Position numbers and translations under genes: made by a program | Shown: in pieces, positions 53,304 through 62,435 of the stretch | Position numbering within the stretch: position 1 is the stretch's first letter | How the letters are laid out: each line of letters starts with the position of its first letter | NCBI GenBank assembly: GCA_016928865.1 | Contig: JAFGJX010000120.1 | Span: 1-64,000, forward strand | Length of the DNA: 64,000 bases | Direction: 5' to 3' | From: Spirochaetota bacterium | GTDB lineage: Bacteria > Spirochaetota > UBA4802 > UBA5550 | The notes under the pieces: generated by a model | The model's database searches: none | What the model saw: the letters and a program-made list of their open reading frames with translations, nothing else | What the model was told of the DNA's origin: nothing

Positions 53304-54245
53304 TCATGTATTGACCTGTTTCGCCACCCATACCTGAGACTTTCTGAACTGCGCGTTTCCGCCCGCGCTGTTACCGTCCTCGGGATAGACCTCCATCACC
53401 TTCTCGCTCAGGATATGGTTAAAGAGGCTGAATACGCATTCGGGCGGCGCTATGGGGTCCTTGAAGCCGACCGTTGCCAGCACCGGGCAGTGAATCATGT
53501 CGGTGAAGTTGACCGCGTCGAAGTAGGTAAGGTTTTCCTTTATGAGCTTTTTCTTGTTCCGGGCCGCGGCGATGAACTCGTTTATCTCCCTGCTCGCGTC
53601 GCTTGCCGCAAGGTTCTGGCTCAGGGGCAGATGGCAGAAGGCGGGGGTTTCCAGCACCAGCGCGGCGATGCGGTCGGAGAAGGCGGCCATGAAGAGGGCC
53701 ACGGCCGCGCCGAAGCCTTTGCCCATGGCGCCGATTGCGCTGCAATTGATGTCGGGTATGAGCCGCAGCATGTCGATTGACCGGTAGGCGTCAAGGTAGA
53801 CCGCCTTCACGTAGTAGGTGTCCCGGTCCAGTATGTTCTCCATCATGTATCCGGGGGATGCGGGCTCCTCTTCAGCCGCGGCGGGTTTGAGGATGTTCGC
53901 GTGTCCCCGCAAGGTAATGAAGAGGTGCGCCAGGGAATCTTCGAGCTCCTGCTGGGGGCGCGGCACATGCCTGTTGTAGTCGTGGATGTGCACCAGCACC
54001 CGAGGCTTCGGCGACTTGCGCGGCATGAGCAGTTCTGCTGTTACCGCAGTTCTTGCAAAGCCCTTGTACGATACGTCATAGGAGGTAAACCGGTGCGATG
54101 TTTTTCTGTTGTTTTTAACCAGCTCGGTTTCAAGGGGCGTCTTTTTTATCTCCGCAATGGAACGCTCCCAGAACTGGTTGAAATCTCCCCTTTTGTCCTT
54201 CGGGGGAAGGTTCATGAAGTATTTGTCGAAATTGCTGAGGGGCAT
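53304..54245 (-). CDS. acetyl-esterase-like alpha/beta hydrolase, catalytic residues lost
   Basis: The 313-residue protein resembles the AXE1/cephalosporin-deacetylase fold: a central VLVHIHDYNRH strand, an Asp in GFKDPIAPP (263) and a pre-nucleophile region AIGAMGKGFGAAVAL. The nucleophile elbow normally reads GxSxG; here Gly176 replaces Ser. The His expected near 288-295 (YPEDGNSAGG) is also missing. It is therefore probably a non-catalytic binding protein. It lies 8 bases after the small membrane protein gene on the minus strand. The fold is fairly clear; the lack of activity is inferred. Confidence 0.72.
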   Translation of the reverse strand: MPLSNFDKYFMNLPPKDKRGDFNQFWERSIAEIKKTPLETELVKNNRKTSHRFTSYDVSYKGFARTAVTAELLMPRKSPKPRVLVHIHDYNRHVPRPQQELEDSLAHLFITLRGHANILKPAAAEEEPASPGYMMENILDRDTYYVKAVYLDAYRSIDMLRLIPDINCSAIGAMGKGFGAAVALFMAAFSDRIAALVLETPAFCHLPLSQNLAASDASREINEFIAAARNKKKLIKENLTYFDAVNFTDMIHCPVLATVGFKDPIAPPECVFSLFNHILSEKVMEVYPEDGNSAGGNAQFRKSQVWVAKQVNT

Positions 54246-54253
54246 CGCGTTTT

Positions 54254-54670
54254 TCAGCTGCTGGTTAATTTATATAAAAGATAGTAATTGTTGCTGAACA
54301 ACAGGTACAGTAGAAAGAGAAGCGCGGCTGATATCACGATAAAGAAGAAGAATATGGACAGATAATAGAACGGCTTCCGAAACAGATACCCGGCGATCTC
54401 TTTTTCCGGCAGTCCTTCCTTTTTTAAGTGCCTGATCTTCAGGCCGACCGCAATCAGGATGATTGCAAGCAGACCGAACAGGGAAAGGTCCCTGACGATG
54501 AAGTTGAAGGTCTCCTTGTTCCGCACCGCAAAGAGGGTGACCGGGTAGACCAGGAGGTTCATTATCAGAACCGATACTGCGGCTACCGCCAGCGTGAAAG
54601 CGGCGAGGGTGACCAGGTCCCTGAACCGGTCGCGCAGCCTTCTCTTTTCATACAGGTTTCCGTTATACAT
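54254..54670 (-). CDS. small membrane protein, three helices
   Basis: This 138-residue protein has helices at about 18-45, 61-80 and 100-130, with basic ends (RRLRDRFRD and KIRHLKKEG). No family is recognised. It lies 8 bases before the esterase-like gene and 38 bases after the HEAT-repeat gene, all on the minus strand, so the three may form an operon. Confidence 0.65.
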   Translation of the reverse strand: MYNGNLYEKRRLRDRFRDLVTLAAFTLAVAAVSVLIMNLLVYPVTLFAVRNKETFNFIVRDLSLFGLLAIILIAVGLKIRHLKKEGLPEKEIAGYLFRKPFYYLSIFFFFIVISAALLFLLYLLFSNNYYLLYKLTSS

Positions 54671-54708
54671 GCCGGCCTTAATTTGTTACGGGGTGACAGA
54701 TTCTCGCG

Positions 54709-55779
54709 TTATTTTTTCGCGCCTTTCTTTTCTTCGGTTTCAACACCCATCTCTTCAAGGGCCTTTTTGGCCGCTTTCTGAACGCGGAGATTGGGATCAT
54801 ATTTCATCTTGTATTTTAAAATGTCAATTGTTCTTTTGTCCTTGAACCCTTTTATAAGGCTGATTGCCTTCAGCCTCACCTGCGCGCTGTTGCTTCTGAG
54901 CGATTGTATCAGCTTCGGAATGGCCTCCGGGTCGCCGAGCCGCGCCAGCGCGGCAATGGAATAGAGATAGAGGGTGTAATACCGCTTGCGCTTTTTGCTT
55001 TCATAGGCGTCAATGGCGGCCATGACCTCCTTGATATCGCCCGCGGCCTCCTTGATGCCGAGCTTTGAGAGAGAATTGACCGCATAGGCCCTGAGCGTGT
55101 TTTCTTCCGCCTCGTCTTTGTAAATCTTCAGGAGTATCTCCTTCGATTCCGCCGCGGGCACCTTCCCGAGGAAGATCACCATTTCTTCCTTGATTGTCTT
55201 GGACGTTTTCGGGCTTTGCAGGGATTCCCTGATAAAGGGGACCATCTCGGCCGCCTTGAACTCGCCCAGGGCGTCGATGAGCGCGGAGGTGTAGGTGCTG
55301 TTCTCTCCCAGGTCGCGGCCCTTCAGCTTTTCCACGAGGCGGTCTTTCGCTTCAGTCGCCTGTATCTTTTTCAGCCCGTAGACCGCGGAGGTGCGCACGT
55401 CTTCAGACCGGTGCTCTAGTTTTTCCGTCATGAGGGAGCGCGCCGACGGCTCCTTCATCTCGCCAAGCACGGTCATCGCCTTTATCAGCAGTTCAGGGTC
55501 TTCCTCGTCTTTCATGAGCGAGATCACCTTTGCCGCGAGCTTTGCCCGCAGGCCTGGATCCTTGAACTTCTGGATGGTTCCCATGGCGCGCGCCCGTTCC
55601 TCCTGTATGCCGTATTCCAGGGTCTGCTCGAGCATGTCCGCCTTTTTCTCGTCGGACATGGCGGTCTCTTTCGCCGCGGGCGCGGCCGCCTTTTCGGATT
55701 TCTTCGCGGCCCCGGCCGCGCGTGCCGGGGCGGTGGATACTGCCGCCGTGATTATCAGGCACAGAAGCGCTGTTTTCAT
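54709..55779 (-). CDS. exported HEAT-repeat protein
   Basis: From ATG 55779 (GGGAGAAGG before it; the frame runs further to 55833) the protein has 356 residues with a signal peptide ending near ARAAG. At least six HEAT/PBS-lyase-like repeats follow, for example MKEPSARSLMTEKLEHRSEDV, ALIDALGEFKAAEMVPFIRE and IAALARLGDPEAIPKLIQSL. The ends are Lys/Ala-rich. HEAT solenoids bind proteins; this one is likely periplasmic. It is first in a minus-strand run with the small membrane protein and the esterase-like gene. Confidence 0.85.
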   Translation of the reverse strand: MKTALLCLIITAAVSTAPARAAGAAKKSEKAAAPAAKETAMSDEKKADMLEQTLEYGIQEERARAMGTIQKFKDPGLRAKLAAKVISLMKDEEDPELLIKAMTVLGEMKEPSARSLMTEKLEHRSEDVRTSAVYGLKKIQATEAKDRLVEKLKGRDLGENSTYTSALIDALGEFKAAEMVPFIRESLQSPKTSKTIKEEMVIFLGKVPAAESKEILLKIYKDEAEENTLRAYAVNSLSKLGIKEAAGDIKEVMAAIDAYESKKRKRYYTLYLYSIAALARLGDPEAIPKLIQSLRSNSAQVRLKAISLIKGFKDKRTIDILKYKMKYDPNLRVQKAAKKALEEMGVETEEKKGAKK

Positions 55780-55876
55780 GGTACCTTCTCCCTGTGCGGA
55801 CCGGGGTGCTGGTCCGCGATTATTCATTGACAAAAGCGTGATCGGCCGTCATTTCATTATCGGAGGAATATACAGC

Positions 55877-57931
55877 GTGGCGCATGACTTGTCCATAAAA
55901 AAAAGGTTTCAGGATATAATCGGCTTTCTCATCAGGCGGCCGGATAAAGGCGCCCCGGTTATCGGGATCGATTTACCCGGCCAGTTCAGGCCCGGGGAGC
56001 AGGATGAGGCCGCCATCGCAAGGAACCTGAACGCGGCTTTTCTTGTCGCTCTCTCCGGTCCGGATGCCTCCGGATTCCACGCCGCTGCCGGTTATCTTGA
56101 ACAACACCGGGGGCCCGCTTCGGAATTTTTATCACTCGGGCTGGATCTGGTCCAGCTGGAAGTCGCTGAGCGGTATGGTGCTGACCCGGTCTTCCGGCGT
56201 GATCTCGACGAGCTGCACGGGTATGTCGCGGCCGTCCGGGACCGGGACGACCGCGATGCGATCGCGCGCGTATGGCGCCTCTTTTTTCCCGAAGGGATTT
56301 TCGCTTCCGGTTTCAGCGCCGGCGTGGCCGCCATTCGCGACAAGAGAAGGGTGAGGATCACGGAGCTCAATCCGCGTCCGATCAGTGCGCCCGGGCGCGA
56401 GGTGCTCTTCACCGCGAACGCGCTCCTGACCGTGCCGCCGCAGTCGGGCGGGATTGCCCGTCTCGACCCCGGGATGCGCGAGGCCGCACTCGCCGCTGCT
56501 GAGGAAGAGCAGTGTTATTGGTATGATCACCCGGTGCCGCTTGCCGATGACGACGAGAACGAGCTGATTTACGGGCTGCGCGGCCTGTCAAGGGCGTTTG
56601 CATTCGAGGAGAGGGCGGGGAACAAGGAGCCGGACAGGGACGTCGACTGCGTGCTTTCCGTCTCGGTGACGCATCCGCGGCTGCGCGGCGCCGCCAGGCC
56701 CTGGATCGAGTCGCTGCTTTCCCGTGAGTCCGGGCTGCGGGGAATCAGCCTGCACGTTATTACTGAAGACGATACGGCACGGCTCCTGGACGAGGTGCTG
56801 TTTCCCGCTGCGCATCGCTGGTTCGGCGGAACTGAAGAGGCCCCGCTCAGGGAGGTCTTCGGCGTGGACGGCGAATACGGGAGGCATTACAGCTTTCTAA
56901 AGGCGATCGCCCCGCTCTGGCGCGTGTGCGTTGCTCCCGGGATACGGGCCGTCTTCAAGATCGACCTGGACCAGGTCTTCCCCCAGGAGGAGCTGGTCCG
57001 CGAAACCGGCGCCACGGCGTTCGGCCACCTGAAAACGCCGCTCTGGGGCGCCCGGGGCGTCGACAGCGAAGGCGCGGAGGTCTGGTTCGGCATGCTGGCC
57101 GGCGCCCTGGTGAATCGGAAGGACATCGCCGCGTCGCTCTTTACGCCGGACGTGCCGTTCCCATCGGCAGCGCCGGCAGGCGACGAGGTAGTGTTCCGGA
57201 GCGCGGTGCCACAGGCGGTATCCACGGCGGCCGAGATGGCGGGCGATCCGGCAGGCGCGGGCATGGCGCTCCAGCGCGTACATGTCACCGGGGGCACGAC
57301 CGGTATACTCACCGAAGCCCTGGAGCGGTATCGGCCCTTCACCCCTTCCTGCATCGGCAGGGCCGAGGACCAGGCCTACCTGCTCTCCGTCCTGTACCGG
57401 CCGGACGAGCGGGGTCTTCTCAGATACGCGCATTGCCCGGGGCTCGTGATGCGCCATGACGCGGACATCTTCTCGGCTGCGGCGGACGCTGCGCGGGCCG
57501 GCAAGGCGCTCGGCGACCTGGCGCGCATCATGCTCTTTTCAGACTACGCGCGGGCGCTTCCCTGGCCGGTGGAGCGGATCAAGGAGGCGCTCGATCCCTT
57601 CACCGGGGCCTTCATCTCACGGATACCGATAACTATCGTATACCTGCGCTTTGCGCTCAAGGCGGCGCGGCTGTTCGCGGACGACCCGCGCGAGGGGCTC
57701 CGCTATTTTAATGACGGCGTGCGCCGCCTTGCCGGCATGATGGAGAAGCGCGGGTCGGGCGGGGCTTCGTTCGCTGAAAGGTACGTGCGGGAAAAGCGGG
57801 GGTGGGATCTCTACTACGACGTCGTTCAAGCCCTGGAAGAAAGATGCGCGGCCGGCGACGCGTTCGCCCTCCGGCTCAGGGAGAAGGCGGGATCCATAAT
57901 CGCGTCGCTGAAGGTCGGCGCCCGCGCCTAG
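55877..57931 (+). CDS. possible glycosyltransferase-like protein
   Basis: The frame opens at 55391, but it runs back over the divergent HEAT gene there. The GTG at 55877, with GGAGG ten bases upstream, is the credible start, giving 684 residues. The middle has the pattern VLSVSVTHPRLRGAARPWIE... and ISLHVITEDD, then VFKIDLDQVF, a DxD-like motif of GT-A enzymes, and FGHLKTPLWGARG. The C-terminus is helical. I do not recognise a family. The gene is very GC-rich. A dyad copy at 57625-57639 lies inside it and encodes RIPITIVY. Convergent with the lipoprotein at 57928. Confidence 0.6.
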   Translation: MAHDLSIKKRFQDIIGFLIRRPDKGAPVIGIDLPGQFRPGEQDEAAIARNLNAAFLVALSGPDASGFHAAAGYLEQHRGPASEFLSLGLDLVQLEVAERYGADPVFRRDLDELHGYVAAVRDRDDRDAIARVWRLFFPEGIFASGFSAGVAAIRDKRRVRITELNPRPISAPGREVLFTANALLTVPPQSGGIARLDPGMREAALAAAEEEQCYWYDHPVPLADDDENELIYGLRGLSRAFAFEERAGNKEPDRDVDCVLSVSVTHPRLRGAARPWIESLLSRESGLRGISLHVITEDDTARLLDEVLFPAAHRWFGGTEEAPLREVFGVDGEYGRHYSFLKAIAPLWRVCVAPGIRAVFKIDLDQVFPQEELVRETGATAFGHLKTPLWGARGVDSEGAEVWFGMLAGALVNRKDIAASLFTPDVPFPSAAPAGDEVVFRSAVPQAVSTAAEMAGDPAGAGMALQRVHVTGGTTGILTEALERYRPFTPSCIGRAEDQAYLLSVLYRPDERGLLRYAHCPGLVMRHDADIFSAAADAARAGKALGDLARIMLFSDYARALPWPVERIKEALDPFTGAFISRIPITIVYLRFALKAARLFADDPREGLRYFNDGVRRLAGMMEKRGSGGASFAERYVREKRGWDLYYDVVQALEERCAAGDAFALRLREKAGSIIASLKVGARA

Positions 57932-58173
57932 GGAGCGGTGCCCTCGCGGCCTTTGCAGCTCATTATGCTCAGCACCACGGCGCGGGATTCGTTGTCAAAG
58001 CATTCGCCGTAGTCCACGTAGCCGTTATCGTCCAGGTAATCGGCGTCGTTGCAGTATGAATCCACCACCATCAATTCAATCATGGCGTTCCGGTCGCAGT
58101 CGGCGCCGGTATCGTCATCGCATGAGCAGAAGATGAGCAGCGCCGCCGCGACTGTCATGAGCAATGCTTTCAT
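57928..58173 (-). CDS. small predicted lipoprotein
   Basis: The 81-residue protein has a signal peptide with CSC after LLIF, a loose lipobox like many in spirochaetes. The mature part is acidic with several Cys (DCDR, SYCND, GECFDN, SCKGRE), which may form disulphides. It overlaps the preceding plus-strand gene by 4 bases and lies 15 bases after the thiamine-binding-type gene on the minus strand. Confidence 0.7.
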   Translation of the reverse strand: MKALLMTVAAALLIFCSCDDDTGADCDRNAMIELMVVDSYCNDADYLDDNGYVDYGECFDNESRAVVLSIMSCKGREGTAP

Positions 58174-58188
58174 GCCGGTATCCTCGTG

Positions 58189-58491
58189 TTACTTCTCGTC
58201 CAGTATTCTGTTCAGGGACTCGACCTTTCCCTTCATTCTGTGATCAATGCCCGAGCGGTAGTCAACCTTGAGCACCATGTAGACCCTGCTGCATTCGTTA
58301 TTCATGACGTCCATGCAGTCTTTTACCACGCGGATGACCGTGTCCCAGTCGCCTTCGAAGCAGGTGCTCATGGGGCCGATCTGATACTCCAGCCCGCTTG
58401 TCTGCACTACCTTTACCGCTTCCGCGACGTACGAGCTGACGCTTTCACCCTTGTCCAGCGGAAATATCGTAAGATCGGCGATTGCGCTCAT
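58189..58491 (-). CDS. MTH1187/YqgV-family thiamine-binding protein
   Basis: The 100-residue protein shows the family's GESVSSYVAEAVKVVQTSGLEYQIGPMSTCFEGDWD core and the KVDYRSG end; the family is also known as UPF0045. Members bind thiamine or related pyrimidines and form tetramers of ferredoxin-like folds. AAGGAGG precedes ATG 58491 by 6 bases. No thi gene is adjacent, so the ligand is inferred from family. The small lipoprotein follows on the same strand. Confidence 0.85.
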   Translation of the reverse strand: MSAIADLTIFPLDKGESVSSYVAEAVKVVQTSGLEYQIGPMSTCFEGDWDTVIRVVKDCMDVMNNECSRVYMVLKVDYRSGIDHRMKGKVESLNRILDEK

Positions 58492-58557
58492 CTGGTCCTC
58501 CTTCCGGTATAATGGTGCGCCGTAGCTGATGCTTTCATCCGGTATACGGCATATAAA

Positions 58558-58992
58558 TCATGGGTATTCAGGCTTCACATCGATCCGCTTAATAAACATT
58601 CCGGTTTTTCGATCGATATAATCGGTTGAAAACGCGGTTCGCTCCACCACCAGAAAAAAACCGCCGGGGTCTATCGAAAACCCGTTGTGATAATCCGACA
58701 CCATGACCGCCTGGTGCGGAGTGAGCTCAACCGCCCGCTCAGAGCTTCCGTCGCTCAGCAGCAGTCCCATTCTGCCGCCCAGGCACACGAAGAGCTCGGG
58801 GCAGGAGTGCTTCTCCAGCATCTCGATCCCGTCAGGTCCCCGGTGTTCCGGGAGATAGACGCCGGCGCGCCAGCCGCCTTCATCCCTGAACAGGACTGTC
58901 CAGACAGCGTCCGGGCGCAGTGTGATGATGTCTGTGTGCATGCGCGTGTCCATTCGCTGAGAAGGCGCGGTCACGTGACCCCGCCTTCCCAC
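58558..58992 (-). CDS. hypothetical protein, cupin-like
   Basis: Up to 144 residues; start is uncertain (58992, 58953 or 58941, the last two fitting MDTRM/MHTD). The core CPELFVCLGGRMGLLLSDGS with VELTPHQAVMVSDYHNGFSI has the strand spacing of a cupin barrel, with Glu and His possibly binding metal. No family is firmly recognised. It lies 66 bases before the thiamine-binding gene on the minus strand and may be transcribed with it. Confidence 0.55.
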   Translation of the reverse strand: MGRRGHVTAPSQRMDTRMHTDIITLRPDAVWTVLFRDEGGWRAGVYLPEHRGPDGIEMLEKHSCPELFVCLGGRMGLLLSDGSSERAVELTPHQAVMVSDYHNGFSIDPGGFFLVVERTAFSTDYIDRKTGMFIKRIDVKPEYP

Positions 58993-59085
58993 TTTCTCAT
59001 CCGTTGGTTCATGGCTACTACATGCGCCGGATTACGTCAAGAACTATATGACGCATGTCGCAGCGTATCCGTATCCAATTAACCC

Positions 59086-59114
59086 TTGACACGACTGGAA
59101 GGAATGTATTTGAT
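59086..59114 (+). promoter_or_regulatory. candidate promoter of the DUF937 gene
   Basis: TTGACA (59086-59091) and TTTGAT (59109-59114, four of six) are 17 bases apart, 40 bases before ATG 59154. A very strong Shine-Dalgarno (GGAAGGAGGTG) follows. Confidence 0.45.
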
Positions 59115-59153
59115 GTTGATGTCAATACAAAAATTGAGGAAGGAGGTGTACCG

Positions 59154-59747
59154 ATGAGCGGCGTAATTGACATGCTGGCCAGCGGTCTCGGCACGGACGC
59201 TGTGGATGCAATAAGCCAGAACCTCGGCATTGATAAAGACAAGGCCTCGGTGGCGGTGTCCGGTGCGATCCCGATGCTGGTCAAGGCGCTTGCAAGGAAC
59301 ACGGAGGACGAGAAGGGGGCTGAATCCCTCTTTAATACGCTTGAGAAGAAACATGACGGATCGGTCCTCGACGACATCGCCGGTTATCTCAACAATGCTG
59401 ACATTCAGGATGGGGGCAAGATTCTGAAGCATGTTCTCGGCGGCCAGCGGGGCGCGGTGGAGAAGGGGCTCGGCAGCCTGGCAGGGCTCAACGCCTCGCA
59501 GGTGGGCAGCGTGCTGGCGACGCTCGCGCCCCTAGTGCTCGGCGCTCTCTCCCGCAGCAAGGGAGAACAAAGCCTTGACGCGGGCGGGCTTGCCGACCTC
59601 CTCAGGTCGGAAAGCAAAACGGCGGAGAAAAAGGCGCCCGATGCCATGGGCGTGCTGGGCAAGCTCCTCGATGCCGACGGGGACGGCAGCATCGCCGACG
59701 ATGTTGCCGATATCGGCATGAAGCTTTTAAAGGGCTTTCTCAAGTAA
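59154..59747 (+). CDS. DUF937 domain protein with C-terminal calcium-like loop
   Basis: The 197-residue protein begins at ATG 59154, not the in-frame ATG 59055, because the strong Shine-Dalgarno lies just before it. DUF937 helical repeats run about 15-150 (LGIDKDKASVAVSGAIPMLVKAL, LNASQVGSVLATLAPLVLGAL). The end has DADGDGSIADDVADIG, an EF-hand/dockerin-like loop. DUF937 proteins are widespread and of unknown role; some are secreted, but no signal peptide is visible here. It is followed 84 bases later by the DUF4332 gene. Confidence 0.87.
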   Translation: MSGVIDMLASGLGTDAVDAISQNLGIDKDKASVAVSGAIPMLVKALARNTEDEKGAESLFNTLEKKHDGSVLDDIAGYLNNADIQDGGKILKHVLGGQRGAVEKGLGSLAGLNASQVGSVLATLAPLVLGALSRSKGEQSLDAGGLADLLRSESKTAEKKAPDAMGVLGKLLDADGDGSIADDVADIGMKLLKGFLK

Positions 59748-59831
59748 AACGGATCGTTCCAGCACGGCAGATTTTTGCATGACGCAAAGCGCTGATCGAC
59801 CAGGTCGCAAATAATTAAAGGAGTGTGTATT

Positions 59832-60236
59832 ATGGCAAAACTTGAAGAGGTTGAAGGAATCGGAAGACAATATGCGAATAAGCTGCGGAAGGCGGGCGTC
59901 CGCTCGACGGGCGAGCTTTTAAAAAAAGGTGCGACCCCGGTGGGGAGAAAGAAGATAAGCCAGAATTCCGGCGTCTCTCCAAAGCTGGTCATGGAGTGGG
60001 TAAACCACGCCGATCTTTTCCGTGTCAGGGGCGTCGGAGAGGAGTATGCTGATCTTCTTGAAGAGGCCGGCGTGGACACCGTGGTCGAGCTGTCCAAGCG
60101 CAATGCGCAGAGCCTGTACGACGCCATGGAGAAAGTGAACCAGAAAAAGCGGCTGGTCCGGGTCCTGCCCGGCATGGCCAAGGTCAAAGACTGGATCGCG
60201 CAGGCGAAAAAGCTTCCCAGGGCCGTCCAATACTGA
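59832..60236 (+). CDS. DUF4332 helix-hairpin-helix protein
   Basis: The 134-residue protein starts at ATG 59832 with AAGGAG 8 bases upstream. Two helix-hairpin-helix pairs are visible: VEGIGRQYANKLRKAGVRS and VRGVGEEYADLLEEAGVDT, typical of DUF4332. These proteins probably bind nucleic acid but have no defined role. The C-terminal part is basic (NQKKRLVRVLPG). It appears to be a single gene, and a long GC-rich spacer separates it from the exchanger gene. Confidence 0.85.
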   Translation: MAKLEEVEGIGRQYANKLRKAGVRSTGELLKKGATPVGRKKISQNSGVSPKLVMEWVNHADLFRVRGVGEEYADLLEEAGVDTVVELSKRNAQSLYDAMEKVNQKKRLVRVLPGMAKVKDWIAQAKKLPRAVQY

Positions 60237-60387
60237 CAGGCGGGCGCGTATCCCGCACCGCGGCTGCTACGGCCTCTGGTGCGTATCAACGCAGCGTGCA
60301 TCTGAAGCCGGGTGCGGGATTGACAGTGCGTGCCCGGTGTTTTGAAAAAATCGAATACTATCCCGTTGAACATTTCCCGAGGCGGTC

Positions 60388-61470
60388 ATGACGATTATTC
60401 TTTTTATCGCCGGACTGACGCTTTTAATTATTGGAGCGGAAGCGCTGGTGCGCGGCTCCTCGCGGCTGGCTGCCGGCCTGGGCATATCGCCACTGATTAT
60501 CGGCCTGACCGTGGTGGCCCTGGGCACGAGTTCGCCTGAACTCGCGGTCGGCGTCAAAGCGGCCCTCTCCGGCAGGGCTGACATTGTGATGGGAAACGTG
60601 GTGGGGAGCAATATCCTCAACATTCTCCTCGTGATCGGCCTTTCTGCGCTGATCGCGCCGCTGGCGGTGTCGCAGAAGCTGGTAAGGTTCGACGTGCCTC
60701 TGATGATCGGGGTCTCGGTTATCGTGCTCCTGCTTTCACTCGACGGGACCATCAGCCGCGCGGAGGGGGCCGCGTTGGCCGCGGCCCTGGCGCTGTATGT
60801 CTGCTTCATGATATGGCAGAGCAGAAGGGAGAGCGATGAGGTGCGGGAGGAATACAAAAGCAAGTATGGCGCCGCCGGGCGGGGAAAAACAGGCTGGATG
60901 CTTAACGCGGTTGCGGTCATCGCCGGCCTGGGCATTCTGGTGCTCGGCTCGCACTGGCTCGTCGAGAGCGCGGTGTATTTCGCCCGCTGCCTCGGCGTCA
61001 GCGAGCTGGTCATCGGATTGACGGTCGTCGCGGTCGGGACCTCCCTGCCGGAAGTGGTAACCTCTATCGTCGCTGCCGTGCGCGGCGAACGCGATATCGC
61101 CGTCGGCAATGTCGTCGGCAGCAACCTCTTCAATCTCCTGGGTGTGCTGGGCGCGGCCGGGATGAGCGCGCCGTCGGGCATAGAGGTTTCCGGCGCCGTC
61201 ATCGGGTTCGATATCCCGGTCATGATCGCGGTGGCGTTCGCCTGCCTGCCGATCTTTTTCTCCGGCGGCGAGATCAGTCGCTGGGAGGGGGGCCTGCTGC
61301 TCGGCTATTACGCGGCGTACACGATATATCTCTTTCTGGCCGCATCCCGCCATGACGCCCTGCCCGGGTTCAGCGCGGTCATGCTCTATTTTGCAATACC
61401 TATCACCCTGCTCACGGTAGTTGTCATAGCCCTGCGTGAACTGCGCGTCAGACGCGGATCGCGGCTATGA
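60388..61470 (+). CDS. sodium/calcium exchanger (CaCA family, YrbG-like)
   Basis: The 360-residue membrane protein has about ten helices in two inverted halves. Each half carries the alpha-repeat: ALGTSSPELAVGVKAAL with GNVVGSNILNILLVIG, and AVGTSLPEVVTSIVAAV with GNVVGSNLFNLLGVLG. The acidic residues in these repeats bind Na+ and Ca2+. It would exchange Na+ for Ca2+ (or another ion) across the inner membrane. The last ~30 residues are basic. No regulatory domain is present. Confidence 0.93.
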   Translation: MTIILFIAGLTLLIIGAEALVRGSSRLAAGLGISPLIIGLTVVALGTSSPELAVGVKAALSGRADIVMGNVVGSNILNILLVIGLSALIAPLAVSQKLVRFDVPLMIGVSVIVLLLSLDGTISRAEGAALAAALALYVCFMIWQSRRESDEVREEYKSKYGAAGRGKTGWMLNAVAVIAGLGILVLGSHWLVESAVYFARCLGVSELVIGLTVVAVGTSLPEVVTSIVAAVRGERDIAVGNVVGSNLFNLLGVLGAAGMSAPSGIEVSGAVIGFDIPVMIAVAFACLPIFFSGGEISRWEGGLLLGYYAAYTIYLFLAASRHDALPGFSAVMLYFAIPITLLTVVVIALRELRVRRGSRL

Positions 61471-61565
61471 TCCCATCGGCCAGACAGACAATCCCGGCTG
61501 TCGGGCGGTGAAAATATCTTGATAATTTCTCAAACGTCCGCATAATGCCTCCTGAAGAAACCTGA

Positions 61566-62435
61566 ATGTTCCGGAGCGGTCCCATCTGGATAGTGCTTTC
61601 AATACTGTGCGCTTTTTTCCTCGCCCTCACCGACCTGTTCACGAAAAAATATTCAGGCCGGTTCAGCGCGGGTGAAATCGCCTTCGGCAGGATCGTCTAT
61701 TCCGTTCCCGTGCTCTGGCTTTACGCGGTCATTGACGGCATTCCCGCTATCGACGCCAGGATCGGGTGGGTATACCTTCTGGCCCTGCCGCTTGAGACCG
61801 TCGCGCTGCTCCTGTACATTAAAGCGCTCTCCCTGTCCCCCCTGTCACTGACAACGCCCTTCCTGTCATTTACACCCGTATTCCTGGTTCTGACCTCGCC
61901 AGTGATGCTCGGCGAGTATCCATCAGCAAACGGGATAATGGGTATTATCCTGATCGTGTCAGGAGCGTATCTCATCAACGTGAGCTCCGTGCGGCAGGGC
62001 ATACTTGATCCCTTCAGGAGGATCTTTCGCGAGAAGGGCCCGCTCCTGATGCTGATCGTGGCCTTTATATACAGCCTCACGTCCAACTTCGGAAAGATGG
62101 GGGTCCTGTATTCCAGTCCGTCCTTTTTTGCGGCAAGCTACTTTAGCCTCCTGGCGCTGGTTTTTTCGTTCCCGGTCGTAAAAAGATCCGGCATGAAGGC
62201 GATCTTTGCGAAAGAGCTCGTTCTTATAGGGGGGCTCTCCAGCATCATGATATCCTTCCATATGGCGGCAATAAGGCTTGTCCAGGTCAGCTACATGATA
62301 TCCATAAAAAGGAGCAGCCTCTTGTTCGGAATTGTCTTCGGTGTCTTCTTCCTTAAAGAAACGGGCCTCAGGGCAAAGCTCGCGGCTGGCCTGGTGATGG
62401 TGATCGGTATGCTGATTATATCATTTGCCGGGTAG
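61566..62435 (+). CDS. EamA-family (DMT superfamily) transporter
   Basis: The 289-residue protein has ten predicted helices in two EamA repeats, with the repeat ends KYSGRFSAGEIAFGRIVYSVPVLW and LEPLT-like SLSPLSLTTPFLSFTPVFLV. The C-terminal half ends with FFLKETGLRAKLAAGLVMVIG. Substrate unknown; relatives export amino acids or other metabolites. Start ATG 61566 has no strong Shine-Dalgarno. It is 95 bases after the exchanger stop, and a minus-strand frame in the gap is not a gene. Confidence 0.87.
   Translation: MFRSGPIWIVLSILCAFFLALTDLFTKKYSGRFSAGEIAFGRIVYSVPVLWLYAVIDGIPAIDARIGWVYLLALPLETVALLLYIKALSLSPLSLTTPFLSFTPVFLVLTSPVMLGEYPSANGIMGIILIVSGAYLINVSSVRQGILDPFRRIFREKGPLLMLIVAFIYSLTSNFGKMGVLYSSPSFFAASYFSLLALVFSFPVVKRSGMKAIFAKELVLIGGLSSIMISFHMAAIRLVQVSYMISIKRSSLLFGIVFGVFFLKETGLRAKLAAGLVMVIGMLIISFAG

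Noticed and set aside
55391-55876. N-terminal extension of the 684-residue protein
   Set aside because: It lies opposite the HEAT-repeat gene; GTG 55877 with GGAGG is a better start.
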